From positions 21,747,168-21,811,167 of the forward strand of contig NC_092569.1 in NCBI RefSeq assembly GCF_037975245.1: 64,000 nucleotides of DNA, read 5' to 3'. The notes beneath the pieces are model-generated. The model did no database searches. It was not told where the DNA came from and worked only from the letters and a program-made list of their open reading frames with translations. This document shows, in pieces, positions 1-11,611 of this stretch; position 1 is the first letter of the stretch, and each line of letters starts with the position of its first letter. The position numbers were made by a program, and so were the translations under genes. Source of the DNA: Apostichopus japonicus. Taxonomy: Eukaryota; Echinodermata; Holothuroidea; Aspidochirotida; Stichopodidae.

Positions 1-175
1 ACGTAAGCAGTTCGTCATAGTGGTTATTGCTGGAAGTTCTCGGCATTAAAGGGCTAAAGAGTTTTACGGAGTTATGGAGTCATAAACGAATGCGAAGCCA
101 ATAAATTGCGGTGACTTTACTCTTGTTCGAAACCGCCCATCATTTTTCGTCTTGCCACGACCGGTACAATATGAA

Positions 176-770
176 TACAAGTAAGTGGGCCTGAAAAATG
201 GTGGAATTGAGCTACGAGAAGAGGGGTGACAGAGGAGGAAACAAGGGGCGATGGAAGAGGGAAGGGGGGTGAGCAGTTGAAAGGTTAGTCATATCCTTCC
301 TGAATGTTAAGCCCTTGAGGTTGAATGGTGCGCAGGCGTTGCATCCACAGTATCTCTCTGCTGATTCGTACTAGGTCAGGACGGCTACCTGAGGATTCAA
401 TCCCCGGTAGGGAAATGCCATCAATGGTATGGTTGGGAAGGTTAAAGTGTTCTCCAACCGGGGTCTCATTCTTCATGGTGTTTACTGTGGATCTGTGACC
501 ATAGAACCGCTTCTTTAGGCTGGTTTTGGTTTCACCAACATATACTGGATGCCGAAAACTCTACTACAAGAGACCAGATATATGACATTAGAGGTTGTGC
601 AAGTGATGTGACCCTTAGTCTTGTGTGTGAGTTGGATGCTGTGGCTGGTGACGGAATTGGATTCAACAGTGTAGTGGCTGCATACGATGCATCTCGAGGT
701 ACGATCACATTTGAAAGTACTATTTTGTGTTTAACCTGCTAATTAACCTATCTCTATTCTTTGCTTGTAT
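176..770 (-). mobile_element. Penelope-like element fragment, copy 1 (GIY-YIG part)
   Basis: First of five related copies (others near 9365, 22868, 33553 and 43833). On the minus strand it encodes the end of a GIY-YIG nuclease domain: a YVGET motif, then an R-x-GHR segment, a PVGEHFNLPNH block, and a C-terminal REILWMQRL...GLN stretch. This order matches the C-terminal endonuclease of metazoan Penelope-like retroelements. No reverse transcriptase is present, so it is truncated. The left end carries the AAGTGGGCCT motif shared by all copies. The match to copies 2 and 3 stops near 770, before the ribozyme-like segment they carry. The frame between the upstream NVIYLVSC-type segment and YVGET is broken by two extra bases near 541-546, also present in copies 2 and 3. 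Family assignment rests on motif recognition only. Confidence 0.7.
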
Positions 771-794
771 AGTTCACATGTGGAGATAAATCAT

Positions 795-1275
795 CACCGA
801 AATCTGGATTTAGAATATGTTAATGAGCTAAATGTCAACTGAAACTGGTATAAGTCCAAGGAAATTGACTTCTAACGATTTAATTCGACATATCATCGAT
901 TTAATCTAGTAGATGTCGATTTAAATTGACATAAACCGATTTGTTTTACATATCATCGATTTAAATTGGTATATGTCGCTTTAAATCCGTATATGTCGAT
1001 TTAAACTGGTATAAGTCGAATTAAATTGTTATATGTCGATTTAAATTGACATATACCAATTTGTTTTACTTATCATCGATTTAAATTGGTATACGTCGAT
1101 CCAAATCGATAATATGTCGAATTAAACTGGTACATGTCGATTTAAATCGATAATATGTAGAATTAAAATGGTATATGTCGATTTAAATCGGTAGAAGTCA
1201 ATTTAAGCTGCTGGAAACTGGTATAAGTCGAAGGAAATTGGTATATGTCGATGTAAATCGGTATATGTCGATTCC
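795..1275. repeat. Minisatellite, about 20-21 bp unit, AT-rich
   Basis: Diverged tandem units around ATATGTCGATTTAAATTGGT, some in inverted orientation near 880-960. The array starts just right of the Penelope-like fragment and ends at the segmental duplication. No open frame of note. Confidence 0.85.
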
Positions 1276-1299
1276 CCACGATTTGAGACTGATGGCCCG

Positions 1300-4033
1300 C
1301 CATACATGATATGGAGACCTGTAGGTGCCATCACGATAGGTCAAGATATCATCTATCATGTTGGAAGTAAGTTATGTCAGTTGAACACTATTATGTTTTA
1401 GGGGGATTGGAAAGTGATAGATTTAGTGTGCAAGTCAAATGGAACAATTAATTGAGGTACGACACATTTAATTTGCAGTTAGATTCCTGAAACAATGAGT
1501 GTCTATTGTTGTGCATTATGCCTCACAATCAAAGCCATTCGCTCTGAATGTATGTAAATTCTAATAGGTATTACTTTATATATTTATCTTTTTCCAAGTT
1601 ATATGTTCTAGTGACATAACTTCGCTATTAACACCATAATAGATTGCTAAACGAACTCTTTATTTCCTTTCCCGTCTTTTCGACCAATGAGAAGTTTGAG
1701 AAGTAACCTACCATGTCATCTTGACGAAGGATTGCTCAGTCACCTGAAGTTGGTTTCGTATTTGTAAGGATCTCTCTTTACTACGCGATTTGCAATTTGA
1801 CGCTAGAAGTAGCTGGATGCATTTGCTACATATTCTCTCTCGCCATAATGGATATGCACTTTGTATCTAATATATGTAGCATGTAATGTATTTTTTGTAG
1901 AGAGGTGGACAAGGAATTAATTTTGCGGTCCGTATTAAAATGTTGTAGGCCTACACATACCGAGGACCTCACACTGTGAGGTTGTGCTTGAACTCACATG
2001 ACAAAAATACAGATATACTGTATATGGCAAATAAAGGTTGTATAGACATGAACATTCTCTATGTATGCTATATTGCAATATCCTAATAAAAGTAGGTCCT
2101 TTGCCTTATGTAAATTCCCTTAAGTATACTGTTTTGGTTTCTGAAAGAATTCTAACGGGATGCATGTAATTTGCACGCTACCCGCACCTTGTCCACCCTT
2201 TGCATTAGGGCGTAACAGAAAATATATCATGAATAAAATACACTAGTATGTATGCATGCGTTTACACCGATATAACTAGCTAAAATGGAAGGAAGTAACA
2301 CTTCCGAGAACAGGACGATATAAAGGCAAAAGGAATAAGGGGGCCTCAAGCCGAAAAGACATCAATAAGGTCTTGAGGTTACAAGACAAGATATCCAGGG
2401 GGCAAGTAACTTAGGCTTCTTTATAACCAGCTAACAGCAAAGATTGACCAGTTAACCGGCTCACAAGAAAACTTACCCGATTAACTGTCAAAATTGCATC
2501 CGTTCATCCTACTTTTAGCCATGGAGAGAGCAGTTTTCTTCATATTATTTTTGTACAGTTTCTACCACCCCCCGCCCACCCCAACTGCGGACGCCTATGC
2601 ACAAACAGTTAGATATCAGAAGTACTCAAACACAAAAGGAAACAACTGTACATATATTTATATATAAATATATATATATATATAATTAATATTATTATTA
2701 GGCAAAAACAGAGAAATAAGATATGACATAATTGACAAATAAGGAGTATCTTTTTTTGGAATTACATAACACATCCTTCTTGTTGACCCTTTATTAACTG
2801 TTTAGCAAATAGTGTCATCTTCACACTCATATTCATATGTAAATATTTTCTTAGTATGTGAAAATCATGAACCAGCGGATTTTGCATGCAATCAACTAGC
2901 AATTGACCAATCAAATGACCAGAATACAATTAGGTGTTGTATAAAGATGCATATTAACTAGCCATATCCAAATACCTCGCCCGGTGGGAATGTTTTTCTT
3001 TTAAGCAAAACATAATAGAAATTATTAAATAAAAGAAATTGCAAAAAGTTACTATAGATTGACGATACATTCCATTGTACATGGCAATCTTTCTGAGAAT
3101 TTTGTAAACAGGTCTGCCAAGCTATGTATAAAATGGAACAAAACTACGGTTTGACTTGATGTACAGTTATACTATGACTCAACTGGTTTAAACCATTATA
3201 ACAGAGGGATGCATTTACTTTCAACTGAATGGTAACTCGTCATCATGACATGACAGTTTTACATTTTTCAATGAATATAATTAAAGCGCATTGTGCATCA
3301 TGACAACAGTGTGTTGAATATGACAGCATGTTTGTGCATTTACATGTCAAACTAATGGAAGAACGGAAAAAGGGGGAGGTGGGATGGGAGGGGGAAGCGA
3401 CCATTAAAAGGTGGCCACAACATGACATTCACAAGATTTATAAAGAATTATGTCAGACGATTAGGGTCACCTTAATTAGATACGTAAAAGAAGTACAGAC
3501 AGTATCAGAAACTTGTTTCTTTAAACAAATGACAATGAATAAGAGTAAATTGGATGCCTTATTCGGGATCATGAAGGATAAAACAACCAAATGTCTGCAC
3601 GGACAAGTATGAACACTATTTATACAACTTCATATTGGAATGCAACTTGATCGTAAGGTAATGAATTCTTTTCGAATGACTTTCTACTCTAAATAAGAAA
3701 GACTCAACTTGACGTAATTCTTTATGTCTTTATATAAACTATTTACACAGTTTCATAAAGGATTGCAACTTCATCACAAGCACCCCTTTCGTACGCACTT
3801 ATTTTACCAAAGCTATCGCAAAGATATATTGTCATAACACCCTCTTTGGTCTGCTGGCACTGGAGGGCAGAGGGTGGCTTGGGTGCATTCCCTATTTTCA
3901 AAACATTCAAAGCCTAACACTCTATAGTATTTCGTGTTGTATTGTTTAAGGATCCACACTTCTTCGTGAATATTTTCACCGTCTTTGATCCAGGTTCCCT
4001 TCCAGAATATAAACACATTCGCATCGTCTTTTG
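1300..4033. repeat. Segmental duplication, left copy (partner 27085-31740)
   Basis: Long stretches match the later interval in the same order and orientation: around 1365-2640 with 27475-28790, 2960-3000 with 29965-30010, and 3010-4033 with 30735-31740. The partner carries extra insertions, including a hAT-like MITE, a SINE and about 0.7 kb at 30028-30735. The stretch holds no intact gene. It contains an AT microsatellite at about 2655-2690 and ends in a TRIM 3' fragment. The open frame at 3328-3612 is not kept in the partner and is not called. Confidence 0.85.
3743..4033 (-). pseudogene. TRIM gene 3' fragment, copy C-like
   Basis: The minus strand matches the last ~95 codons of TRIM copy C (31456-33477), including the WILK(E)YNTK and VLGF-CFEN segments. 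Only the extreme C-terminus is left; RING, B-boxes and coiled coil are absent. A frame change near 3830 replaces the copy C ending with unrelated residues, and the homology to copy C ends abruptly at about 4033. There it joins sequence that elsewhere flanks copy B, so this is a recombination junction and not a gene. It is a remnant of a fourth TRIM unit in the same orientation as A, B and C. Confidence 0.85.
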
Positions 4034-4970
4034 TGTGGAATCTTACTTTTACTTTACATGCATTATATAGTTATATAACCAGTGTAACATGTTTCTCCCC
4101 GAATCACTTAAAGAACGGAGAGGTCCTAACGAGTTTCACATAAAAGAGTTAAGCATAAAATAGAAGAATACGGGAAACGAGTTCAGCGATTTAGCTGTGT
4201 TACCATCGACAATCCTGTAAGCCATCTGATTGTACAAATCAAAAATATTCGGCGAGCATATTCACACAAGAGGAAACAAGAAAAGTATAAAACACGGTAC
4301 CATGATTTCACATAATTATAATGCATAAAGGAATCTTTAAATCATTGTTGAAAAATGCAGTGTAAGGTTAAAACTATCAAAAAACTTTACATAACTGGTA
4401 TACAGGCGCATAACAAGCCTTCAAATTCTAAGGTGATCAGAGCCAATATTCCTCCATTTGAAAAGCCAGGGAAGTAAAGTTAGTAGATACATGTACAGAT
4501 AAATGAGAGTGGTCTAATGGGAAGGGCCTAACGGGAGGGGTAAGAAACTTTTGTTTCTGTATATAAGGGGACGATATGCAATATTGTGCCAGTCTCCAGG
4601 GACTTTAAGTTGATCTCACACTCTCACTGAATTGGTTTTCATGGAACCGTATCAACTTTAATCTGTGAAAATTAACGACAAAAGAAACATAAATACGTAA
4701 TAGTACTTTAAGGTAGGTACTTTTCAGCTTCTCCTATCTCTAATGGAGATGCTGTGTTTTTAGGACGGCAAGCTAAATGCCAACCGGCAACGCACAAACC
4801 CTTTTGACTAGAAGTGTAAATTCCTGAAGCAAGGTTAACTTACTTAAGAAATCTCTTCCCATGATTATAGTACCATTACTGAGGGAATATACTTATGAGA
4901 AGCATATCACACCCGTGCTAGTAGCCTAACCAGTATGCATCAATGTACCCACTGTAATGACTATGTATAT

Positions 4971-6999
4971 TTAAATCTTGCTATAATGTGCTACTTGTTT
5001 ACAGTAAGGCCCTCTCCTGTAGGTGGTTATATTCCCAACATCATTGCAAAGATATATTTCCATGCATTCATTACCTGTCTCTTTGCACTGGAGAGCAGAG
5101 GGGGCCTTGGGAGCATTACCTTTCACATATTTTAAATCACCAAGCACTATCCTGTCTTTTGTGTTGTATTCTTTTAGGATCCAGGCTGCTTCTTCAGGAT
5201 TATTACCAGCTTTGTTCATACTCCCCTTCCACAATATAAACACGCACGCATCACTATCGCTTGCTCTATAATAATAAGAATTGGGGTTAGCAATTTTCTT
5301 GCAATGTAAAATGTCAGTTTGGGTAATATTCAACAATTCTTTCGGTGGATCTACATGATGTAGGATATCTTTTAGAGATTCTTCAGTGTAGTGGTGTTGT
5401 CTTAATCCACCATCTAGTATGTAAAATAGGTGGTTATGACAAACACGTATGGAATCTACTAACGAGTCAGCAGAGAAGTTTATGGTTTCTATAGGCTTGT
5501 TTCTGTTAGGTGGTATCTTGAACACATTGATAAGTGGACTACAATACATGTTCTTGTCGCCCTTCAAAGGTTTTTTGGTGAATATTAACAATTCACTTCT
5601 AGATGAAACGAATGCCATATCAGTTATAACATGTTCTGTGAGTGAACCATACCTATATCCTTTGCATAATGAGGCACATTTAAACTCAACGACATATGTT
5701 CCAAGTCCGATAAACAAACTGTTCTGTACCATGGATCCGGTTAACCTAGCACCGTCCAATACCTCATCATTCCATTTATAAGGTCTGAGTTCTTCGACTT
5801 TCCCAGTATTAATCGTAACCTTAGCGACGTACAAATATTTATTGCGTTCCTCAAAAGTACACAAGTAAATGACATTAGCTTCGTCACTGACTGCCAGTTT
5901 ACTCTGATGATACTGTATCCCAATGTGTTTATCTGGTTCTTCACAAGGAGAGAAGGCAATTTCATGCTGTGATTGAGGTTTGCTCCATTGAAATGCTAAA
6001 CTATCAACTCTTAGAGATTCAAAAGCATGTGTAAGATCTGATGACAAAGACATCAGCTCCCATGGGTTATTTTCTCTTATGATTTTACGTGTTATTTCTT
6101 GTGTGGTTTGCATTCTCTTAATCCAATCATCAGCTGACTGGACTCTGGACTCGACAGGTTCAATTCTTGCAGTAATTTCTTCTAGCAAGTCTTGTTTTTG
6201 TTTATTATAGATCTTTCGGATTGCATTGATCCTTTGTTTGCATTGTTTAGTACTTTCTGTTTCTATCTTTTCCTTAGACTTATTAAGTGCTAACACACCC
6301 ACATTCCCGTCTCTCTTGTAGCCGACTGCTTTCTCCAGTTGAGGAACACTGTTTTCTAATAAACTATTTAGTTCTTGTTTACAGTCATCTAATTGACTTG
6401 TGGCTTCTGTATACTCATGTTGTGGCTTGGAATGTAAAACGATTGTACAATCTCTACAGATCAGTTTGGAACAAGTTTTACAGTAAAACTGTAACTTCTC
6501 AGAAGTATGTAGTGCACAGAATGGAGACCTAGCAGTTTTCCACTCTTGCTCAAAATTTGGATCATTTATTTGTTTTAAAGGTATTACTGAATGGGATTGC
6601 AAAAGTGGAAACAAAGCATGATGACTTTTACACTTTGAACAAATGACGAAATTACAATCAACGCAAAATGCTACAACTTCCGGATTCTTACATGAGTCAC
6701 ATTCTGATGCTCTTTTCTCCTTACTGGCCAACGTATCCAACAAATTTACTTTTTTCAGCCAGATTGATATGATGAAAGTTAGTCTGCAAACCTTTCACTC
6801 CGGCCTCTGGTAAAGTACAAACTTTCCTGCAGGTTGGACATGGTACTTCGTTGCCGTCTTGTTTTGCAGCATACTTCTCAATACATTCTTCACAGAAGCT
6901 GTGGATGCATGGTAGCATCTTCGGTGTTTTGAATTGGTTCATGCATATGCAACAGCTGAGGAAGTCCTCGCTCAAGTCTTTGACCACTTTACCAGCCAT
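4971..6999 (-). pseudogene. TRIM-family gene copy A, frameshifted after the RING
   Basis: Close paralog of copy B. From the Met at 6999 it reads a C3HC4 RING and then leaves frame at 6750-6755, where six T stand in place of CC plus four T in copy B: a net one-base insertion. The first frame then ends at about 6721. The second frame (from about 6743 to 4971) carries a B-box1-like C-x2-C block, a canonical B-box2, a coiled coil and the C-terminal region without further stops. Known family role: RING E3 ubiquitin ligase. As read, the RING is separated from the rest, so the gene is broken unless the run is a sequencing error; the otherwise open frame makes that possible. Start chosen at MAGKVVKDLS because it aligns with copies B and C. 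Confidence 0.85.
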
Positions 7000-7228
7000 A
7001 GCGATGTTTATACTAAGCAAAGAGTCGGCGGGATCAAATGATTGGTTGTTCCTGCAAAAGATTAATGATTGACTGTATGACTAGATGACGTTGCGTGCAA
7101 GATCATTCTTTATTATATTTTCTCATTTAAAGAAATGTTCTATTAATTCTGAACTTATGATTGAAAGTTCTTCTTTTATGTATTTTTCTCATCTTCTTTT
7201 TCTACTCACTAAGCCCACGAGGGTATTT

Positions 7229-8669
7229 GGAGTATTCTAAGCCACAGGTATTCATAGCTTAAGTCTATTCGTATGTATTCTAAGCCACATATATATTTAT
7301 AGATTAATCCTATTCGTAAGTATTCTAGGCCACAGATATTCATACCTTAAGCCTATTCGTATGTATTCTAAGCCACAAATATATTTATAGATTAATCCTA
7401 TTCGTAAATATTCTAAACCACAGGATAGTAATAGATCAATCCTACTCGTCAATATTCTAAGCTACAGATATTCATAGTGTAAGCATATTCGTAAGTATTC
7501 TAAGCCACATATATGAATATGCCTTAGCTATGAATAAGTATTCTAAGCAACAGATATTCTTAGTTTAATACTATCCGTAAGTACTCAAAGCAACAGATAT
7601 TCATAGATTAATCCTTTTGTAAATATTCTAAGACACAGATATTCATAGCTAAATACTTTTCATCAATATACTAAGCCACATATATTCATAGTTTAATCCT
7701 ATTCGTATGTATTCTAAGCTACAGATATTCATAGATTAATCCTATTCGTAAGTATCCTAAGCCACAGATATTCATAGCTTAAGCATATTCGTAAGAACTT
7801 TAAGCCATATATATTAATAGATTAATCCTATTCGTAAGTATCATAAGCCAAAAATATTCATAGCTTAAGTCTATTCGTATGTATTCTAAGCCACAGATAT
7901 TCATAGCTTAAGTCTATTCGTATGTATTCTAAGCCAGATATATTTATTGATTAATCCTATTCGTATGTATTCTAAGCCACATATATTCATAGCTTAAGCC
8001 TATTCGTATGTATTCTAAGCCATATATATTTATAGATTAATCCTATTCGTAAGTATTTTAAGCCACAGATATTCATAGCTTAAGTCTATTCGTATGTATT
8101 CTAAACCATATATATTTATAGATTAATCCTATATGTAAGTATTCTAAGCCACAGATATTCATAGTTTAATCCTATTCGTATGTATTCTAAGCCATATATA
8201 TTTATAGATTAATCCTATTCGTAAGTATTCTAGGCCACAGATATTCATACCTTAAGCCTATTCGTATGTATTCTAAGCCACAAATATATTTATAGATTAA
8301 TCCTATTCGTAAGTATTCTAAGCCACATATATTCATAGTTTAATCCTATTCGTAAATATTCTAAACCACAGGATAGTAATAGATCAATCTTACTCGTCAA
8401 TATTCTAAGCTACAGATATTCATAGTGTAAGCATATTTGTAAGTATTCTAAGCCACAGATATGAATATACCTAAGCTATGAATAAGTATTCTAAGTAACA
8501 GATATTCTTAGTTGAATACTATTCGTAAGTATCCTAAGCCACAGATATTCATAGTTTAATACTATTCGTAATTACTCAAAGCAACAGATATTTATAGTTT
8601 AATACTATTCGTAAGTATCATATGCCACAGATATTCATAGCGTAGCCTATTTGTAAGTATTATAAGCCA
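7229..8669. repeat. 43-bp satellite array, about 33 units
   Basis: Tandem units of about 43 bp built on TATTCTAAGCCACAGATATT plus TCATAGCTTAAG and a TATTCGTA(A/T)G spacer. A longer block at about 7317-7580 recurs almost unchanged at about 8221-8530, showing higher-order duplication. The array lies in the 5' flank of TRIM copy A and is absent at the corresponding place next to copy B (about 17070). No coding potential. Confidence 0.95.
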
Positions 8670-8913
8670 TTTATTCTTATTTATTTGACATTCAATATAG
8701 TGTGTTGTGAACAAATAAATAAATGAAATGAAATGATGAACCTTACTGGCTTTCATTCATTATAATGAATGATATGCATCGATATATGTTTCTATAGATA
8801 AAGTGCAATCAGGTCGGATATAATGATTTAGTTCTGAAATATGCTAAAACTTGGTGTGATAAATATAATAACTACAGTAAGATACAAAGGAGGCGTGATG
8901 TTTTATATACTCA

Positions 8914-9297
8914 TCATTCAAAGGTTGTCTCCTTTTCCCCCGGTCTGTAGGACACAGGAGAGGTTGTCTCCCGTTTCACCGGTCTGTAGGACACAGGAGA
9001 GGTTGTCTCCCGTTTCACCGGTCTGTAGGACACAGGAGAGGCTGTCTCCCGTTTCACCGGTCTGTAAGACATAGGAGAGGCTGTCTCCCGTTTCCCCGGT
9101 CTGTAGGACACAGGAGAGGTTGTCTCCCGTTTCACCGGTCTGTAGGACACAGGAGAGGTTGTCTCCCGTTTCACCGGTCTGTAGGACACAGGAGAGGCTG
9201 TCTCCCGTTTCACCGGTCTGTAAGACATAGGAGAGGCTGTCTCCCGTTTCCCCGGTCTGTAGGACACAGGAGAGGTTGTCTCCCGTTCCCCGGTCAG
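8914..9297. repeat. 39-bp minisatellite, about 9-10 units
   Basis: Units of 39 bp carry GTCTGTAGGACACAGGAGAG and GTTGTCTCCCGTTTCACCG. Units 2-5 and 6-9 form two identical 156-bp blocks. Because 39 is divisible by three, both strands stay open, but the translations are repeats with no sign of a gene. Confidence 0.95.
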
Positions 9298-9364
9298 TCG
9301 GTTTATAGCTCTTTCATAATATATTTATCAGTGATATAATATCCGAATATATTTCGCCTATTAT

Positions 9365-10130
9365 TTGCATGAATAGATTTCTTTTATTTTCTTTACCTAA
9401 TTATAATATGTATAAAAGTAAGTGGGCCTAAAGAATGGTGGAATTGAGCTACTAGAAGAGGGTGACAGAGGAGGAAACAAGGGGCGATGAAAAGGGGGGG
9501 GGGGTGAGGTTAGTCATATCCTTCCTGAATGTTACGCCCTTGAGGTTGAATGGTGCGAAGGCGTTGCATCCACAGTATATGCTGATTCGTACTAGGTCAG
9601 GACAGCTACCTGAAGATTCAATCCCAGGTAGGGAAATTTCATTAATGGTATGGTTGGGAAGGTTAAAGTGTTCTCCAACCGGGGTCTCATTCTTCATGGT
9701 GTTTACTGTGTATCTGTGACCATAGAACCGCTTCTTTAGGGTGGTTTTGGTTTCACCAACATATACTGGATGACGCAAACTCTACTAAATACAAGAGACC
9801 AGATATATGACATTAGAGGTTGTGCAAGTGATGTGACCCTAAGTCTTGTGTGTGAGTTAGGTGCTGTGGCTGGTGACGGAATTGGATTCAAGAGTGTGGT
9901 GGCTGCAGACAATGCATCTCGAGGTACGATCACATTTGAAAGTACTATTTTGTATTCACCCTGTGAATTTACTTGTCTGTATTCTGTGCTTGTATACTTG
10001 TTCATTCTGTTACTATTATTTGGCATTCAGTCTCTGAAGAATATCCTGATAGGATCGAAACGTCAGGCCCACTTATTTGTACACATTCTCTTACGCAGGC
10101 TCTTTAGTGTATAATCAGTTTGCTAACAGT
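9365..10130 (-). mobile_element. Penelope-like element fragment, copy 2
   Basis: On the minus strand an NVIYLVSC segment, a VYVGET motif, a YGHR segment and a GEHFNLPNH block describe a GIY-YIG endonuclease remnant of Penelope type. It is broken by stops and by the two-base insertion before YVGET. The right end holds a plus-strand hammerhead-like core, then AGGCCCACTT, the inverse of AAGTGGGCCT at the left end. Similarity to copy 3 continues to about 10520, beyond the recognisable element. No reverse transcriptase of Penelope type is seen. Confidence 0.75.
10030..10068 (+). ncRNA. Hammerhead-ribozyme-like motif in Penelope-like copy 2
   Basis: The order of conserved parts fits a minimal type I hammerhead: stem I strand GTCT, core CTGAAGA (10034-10040), stem II hairpin (TATCC/GGAT arms around TGATA), GAAA (10057-10060), then CGTC with the predicted cut after C10064, and AGGC to close stem I. 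Helix III would be only the palindrome ACGT, so pairing between two molecules would be needed, as reported for short-stem ribozymes in Penelope-like elements. Activity is not shown. Confidence 0.6.
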
Positions 10131-10544
10131 TTTGTTTTATATTTATTCTAATTGCAATATGGTCGATGCCCAGTGGAATGACATGAAAAGAGCTACAATG
10201 AGACATAATCGAATGTGGGGTGAAGATGGTTAGTGGAATGCTGCGATCTCCGTAGACTACAAATAACGCATTTTTACACTGCATTTAATACTATGAATAT
10301 GTTTCTATGTTCATCTGTTCGTACGTACGGTATGTGCTAGACTTAGCTATAGCGCCGCACTAGGAGCTGTACATTATAAATACTGCGTGCATTCCCTATA
10401 TAAGGGCGTATACAATGTTTGTAGTTACGCGCCCAAACCAGTTTTGTCGGTTTTGGCGTTCCATATAAAAGGATTCTGCGTTCACCGGAGACTAAAACGA
10501 ACGCGTATTTAGAGCAAATAATATAACCTAGAACGTCTCCCACA

Positions 10545-10860
10545 TCGTCAAATTAGAGGGCAAAATCGGACTTCCTTTTAACACTAACATTGGTTCACCT
10601 CAAGGAGATTTTTTATAACTTATCTAGCCAACTCTTTGAAATCAGATGATTATTATATCGATGCAGTTATCCTGCCATTACAGTTAGTTGATCATGATTA
10701 GGCTACAGCACTACCACCACTAATTCTTTTTTCAAAGTAGACCAACAATACGCTGATGATATTTCTTGGACATCAACTGGTCAGCATATACTGCAAGATA
10801 TCACCTCAATCCTTCCTCTCTTTCCTATCAAAACTCTAAACAAAACTTGATTAATGCAAT
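10545..10860 (+). pseudogene. Reverse transcriptase relic
   Basis: Two catalytic-region motifs are readable in different frames: GSPQGD at about 10593-10610, and QYADDISWTS at about 10747-10776. Between them an ITYLANSL segment resembles the conserved stretch after the PQGD motif. At least two frameshifts and several stops break the domain. The PQG...YADD pattern is that of LINE-like reverse transcriptases, not Penelope, but I cannot assign a clade. It directly follows the region shared between Penelope-like copies 2 and 3. Confidence 0.6.
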
Positions 10861-10879
10861 ACTCTGCAATATGACAGAT

Positions 10880-11610
10880 ATGACATAGTTATCAAATACT
10901 CTTCACCTTAATTCTCTACTACATCTCATTTCCATTCTCCCTTTTCACTTTTTATTTCCTCATCTCATTTTCGTTCCCTTTCTTATAGCTGAGAACAGGC
11001 TCTTCTCTCCCAATCCCTCTTCAAACCTAATATTTACTTCTCATCTTACATCTCTCTCTCTCTTTCCACTCTTTTTCCATCCGCTTTTCATGACTTTCTC
11101 TTTGCCAAAAAATCGACTCATAAAAAAGAATATAGTAACATACAGACCACTGAACGAAAAAACCGCAAGCAACCGTTACTCCTCACTTAATAAAATAATT
11201 TACTATATTCAAAAATATCAAGCGTAGGTTGCCCTAGCCCCCCCCCCCCCACCCTACCTTTTCAATGAAGAACCCACTCTCATATAGTATTTCGAATAGG
11301 GTTATACCTATATCATGGTAATTATGGAAAACACCGTGTTCTAAAAATGGAAGCAGTTAATAATAAATCCTACGGTTTAACTGTTTGTGGTTTTAAGATA
11401 TCATCTTTCTTTGTCTTATAGGTTTTGTTTTCAGATAACAATATATCCTAATATTTTCATAACGATAAAGGTAGGTTGGCGTCAACAAAGTCCACCATAT
11501 CTAGGTCTCTCAGAATCCACAGAGAAGTGGGATATATCACTGTTAAAGATCCATATCTTGTTTCGCGAATATGGTGGGTGAAAAAAACTGATGTTTTAGA
11601 TTCCAATTTC
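10880..11610. other. No gene seen; pyrimidine-rich stretch
   Basis: About 10900-11110 is strongly C/T-rich on the plus strand, and a poly-C run lies at about 11240. No coding frame or RNA gene is supported. Confidence 0.6.
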
Positions 11611-11611
11611 T

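Larger units (their letters stand above)
4060..9340. repeat. Segmental duplication unit A (partner about 13990-17500)
   Basis: The unit holds the 3' flank, TRIM copy A, its 5' flank, a 43-bp satellite and a 39-bp satellite. The same order occurs around copy B, about 9.84 kb downstream, but without the 43-bp array and with only about two 39-bp units. Unit boundaries are estimates by eye. The 4034-4970 stretch is TRIM 3' flank with no other gene. Confidence 0.8.

Noticed and set aside
3328-3612. 94-codon plus-strand open frame
   Set aside because: The duplicated counterpart near 31065-31335 does not keep the frame, and no domain or splice context supports it.
4935-5781. Several plus-strand open frames inside TRIM copy A
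   Set aside because: Antisense shadows of the paralogous coding sequence.
8841-9267. Open frames on both strands encoding 13-residue repeats
   Set aside because: The repeat unit is 39 bp, so any frame without a stop stays open; the copy B locus has only two units.
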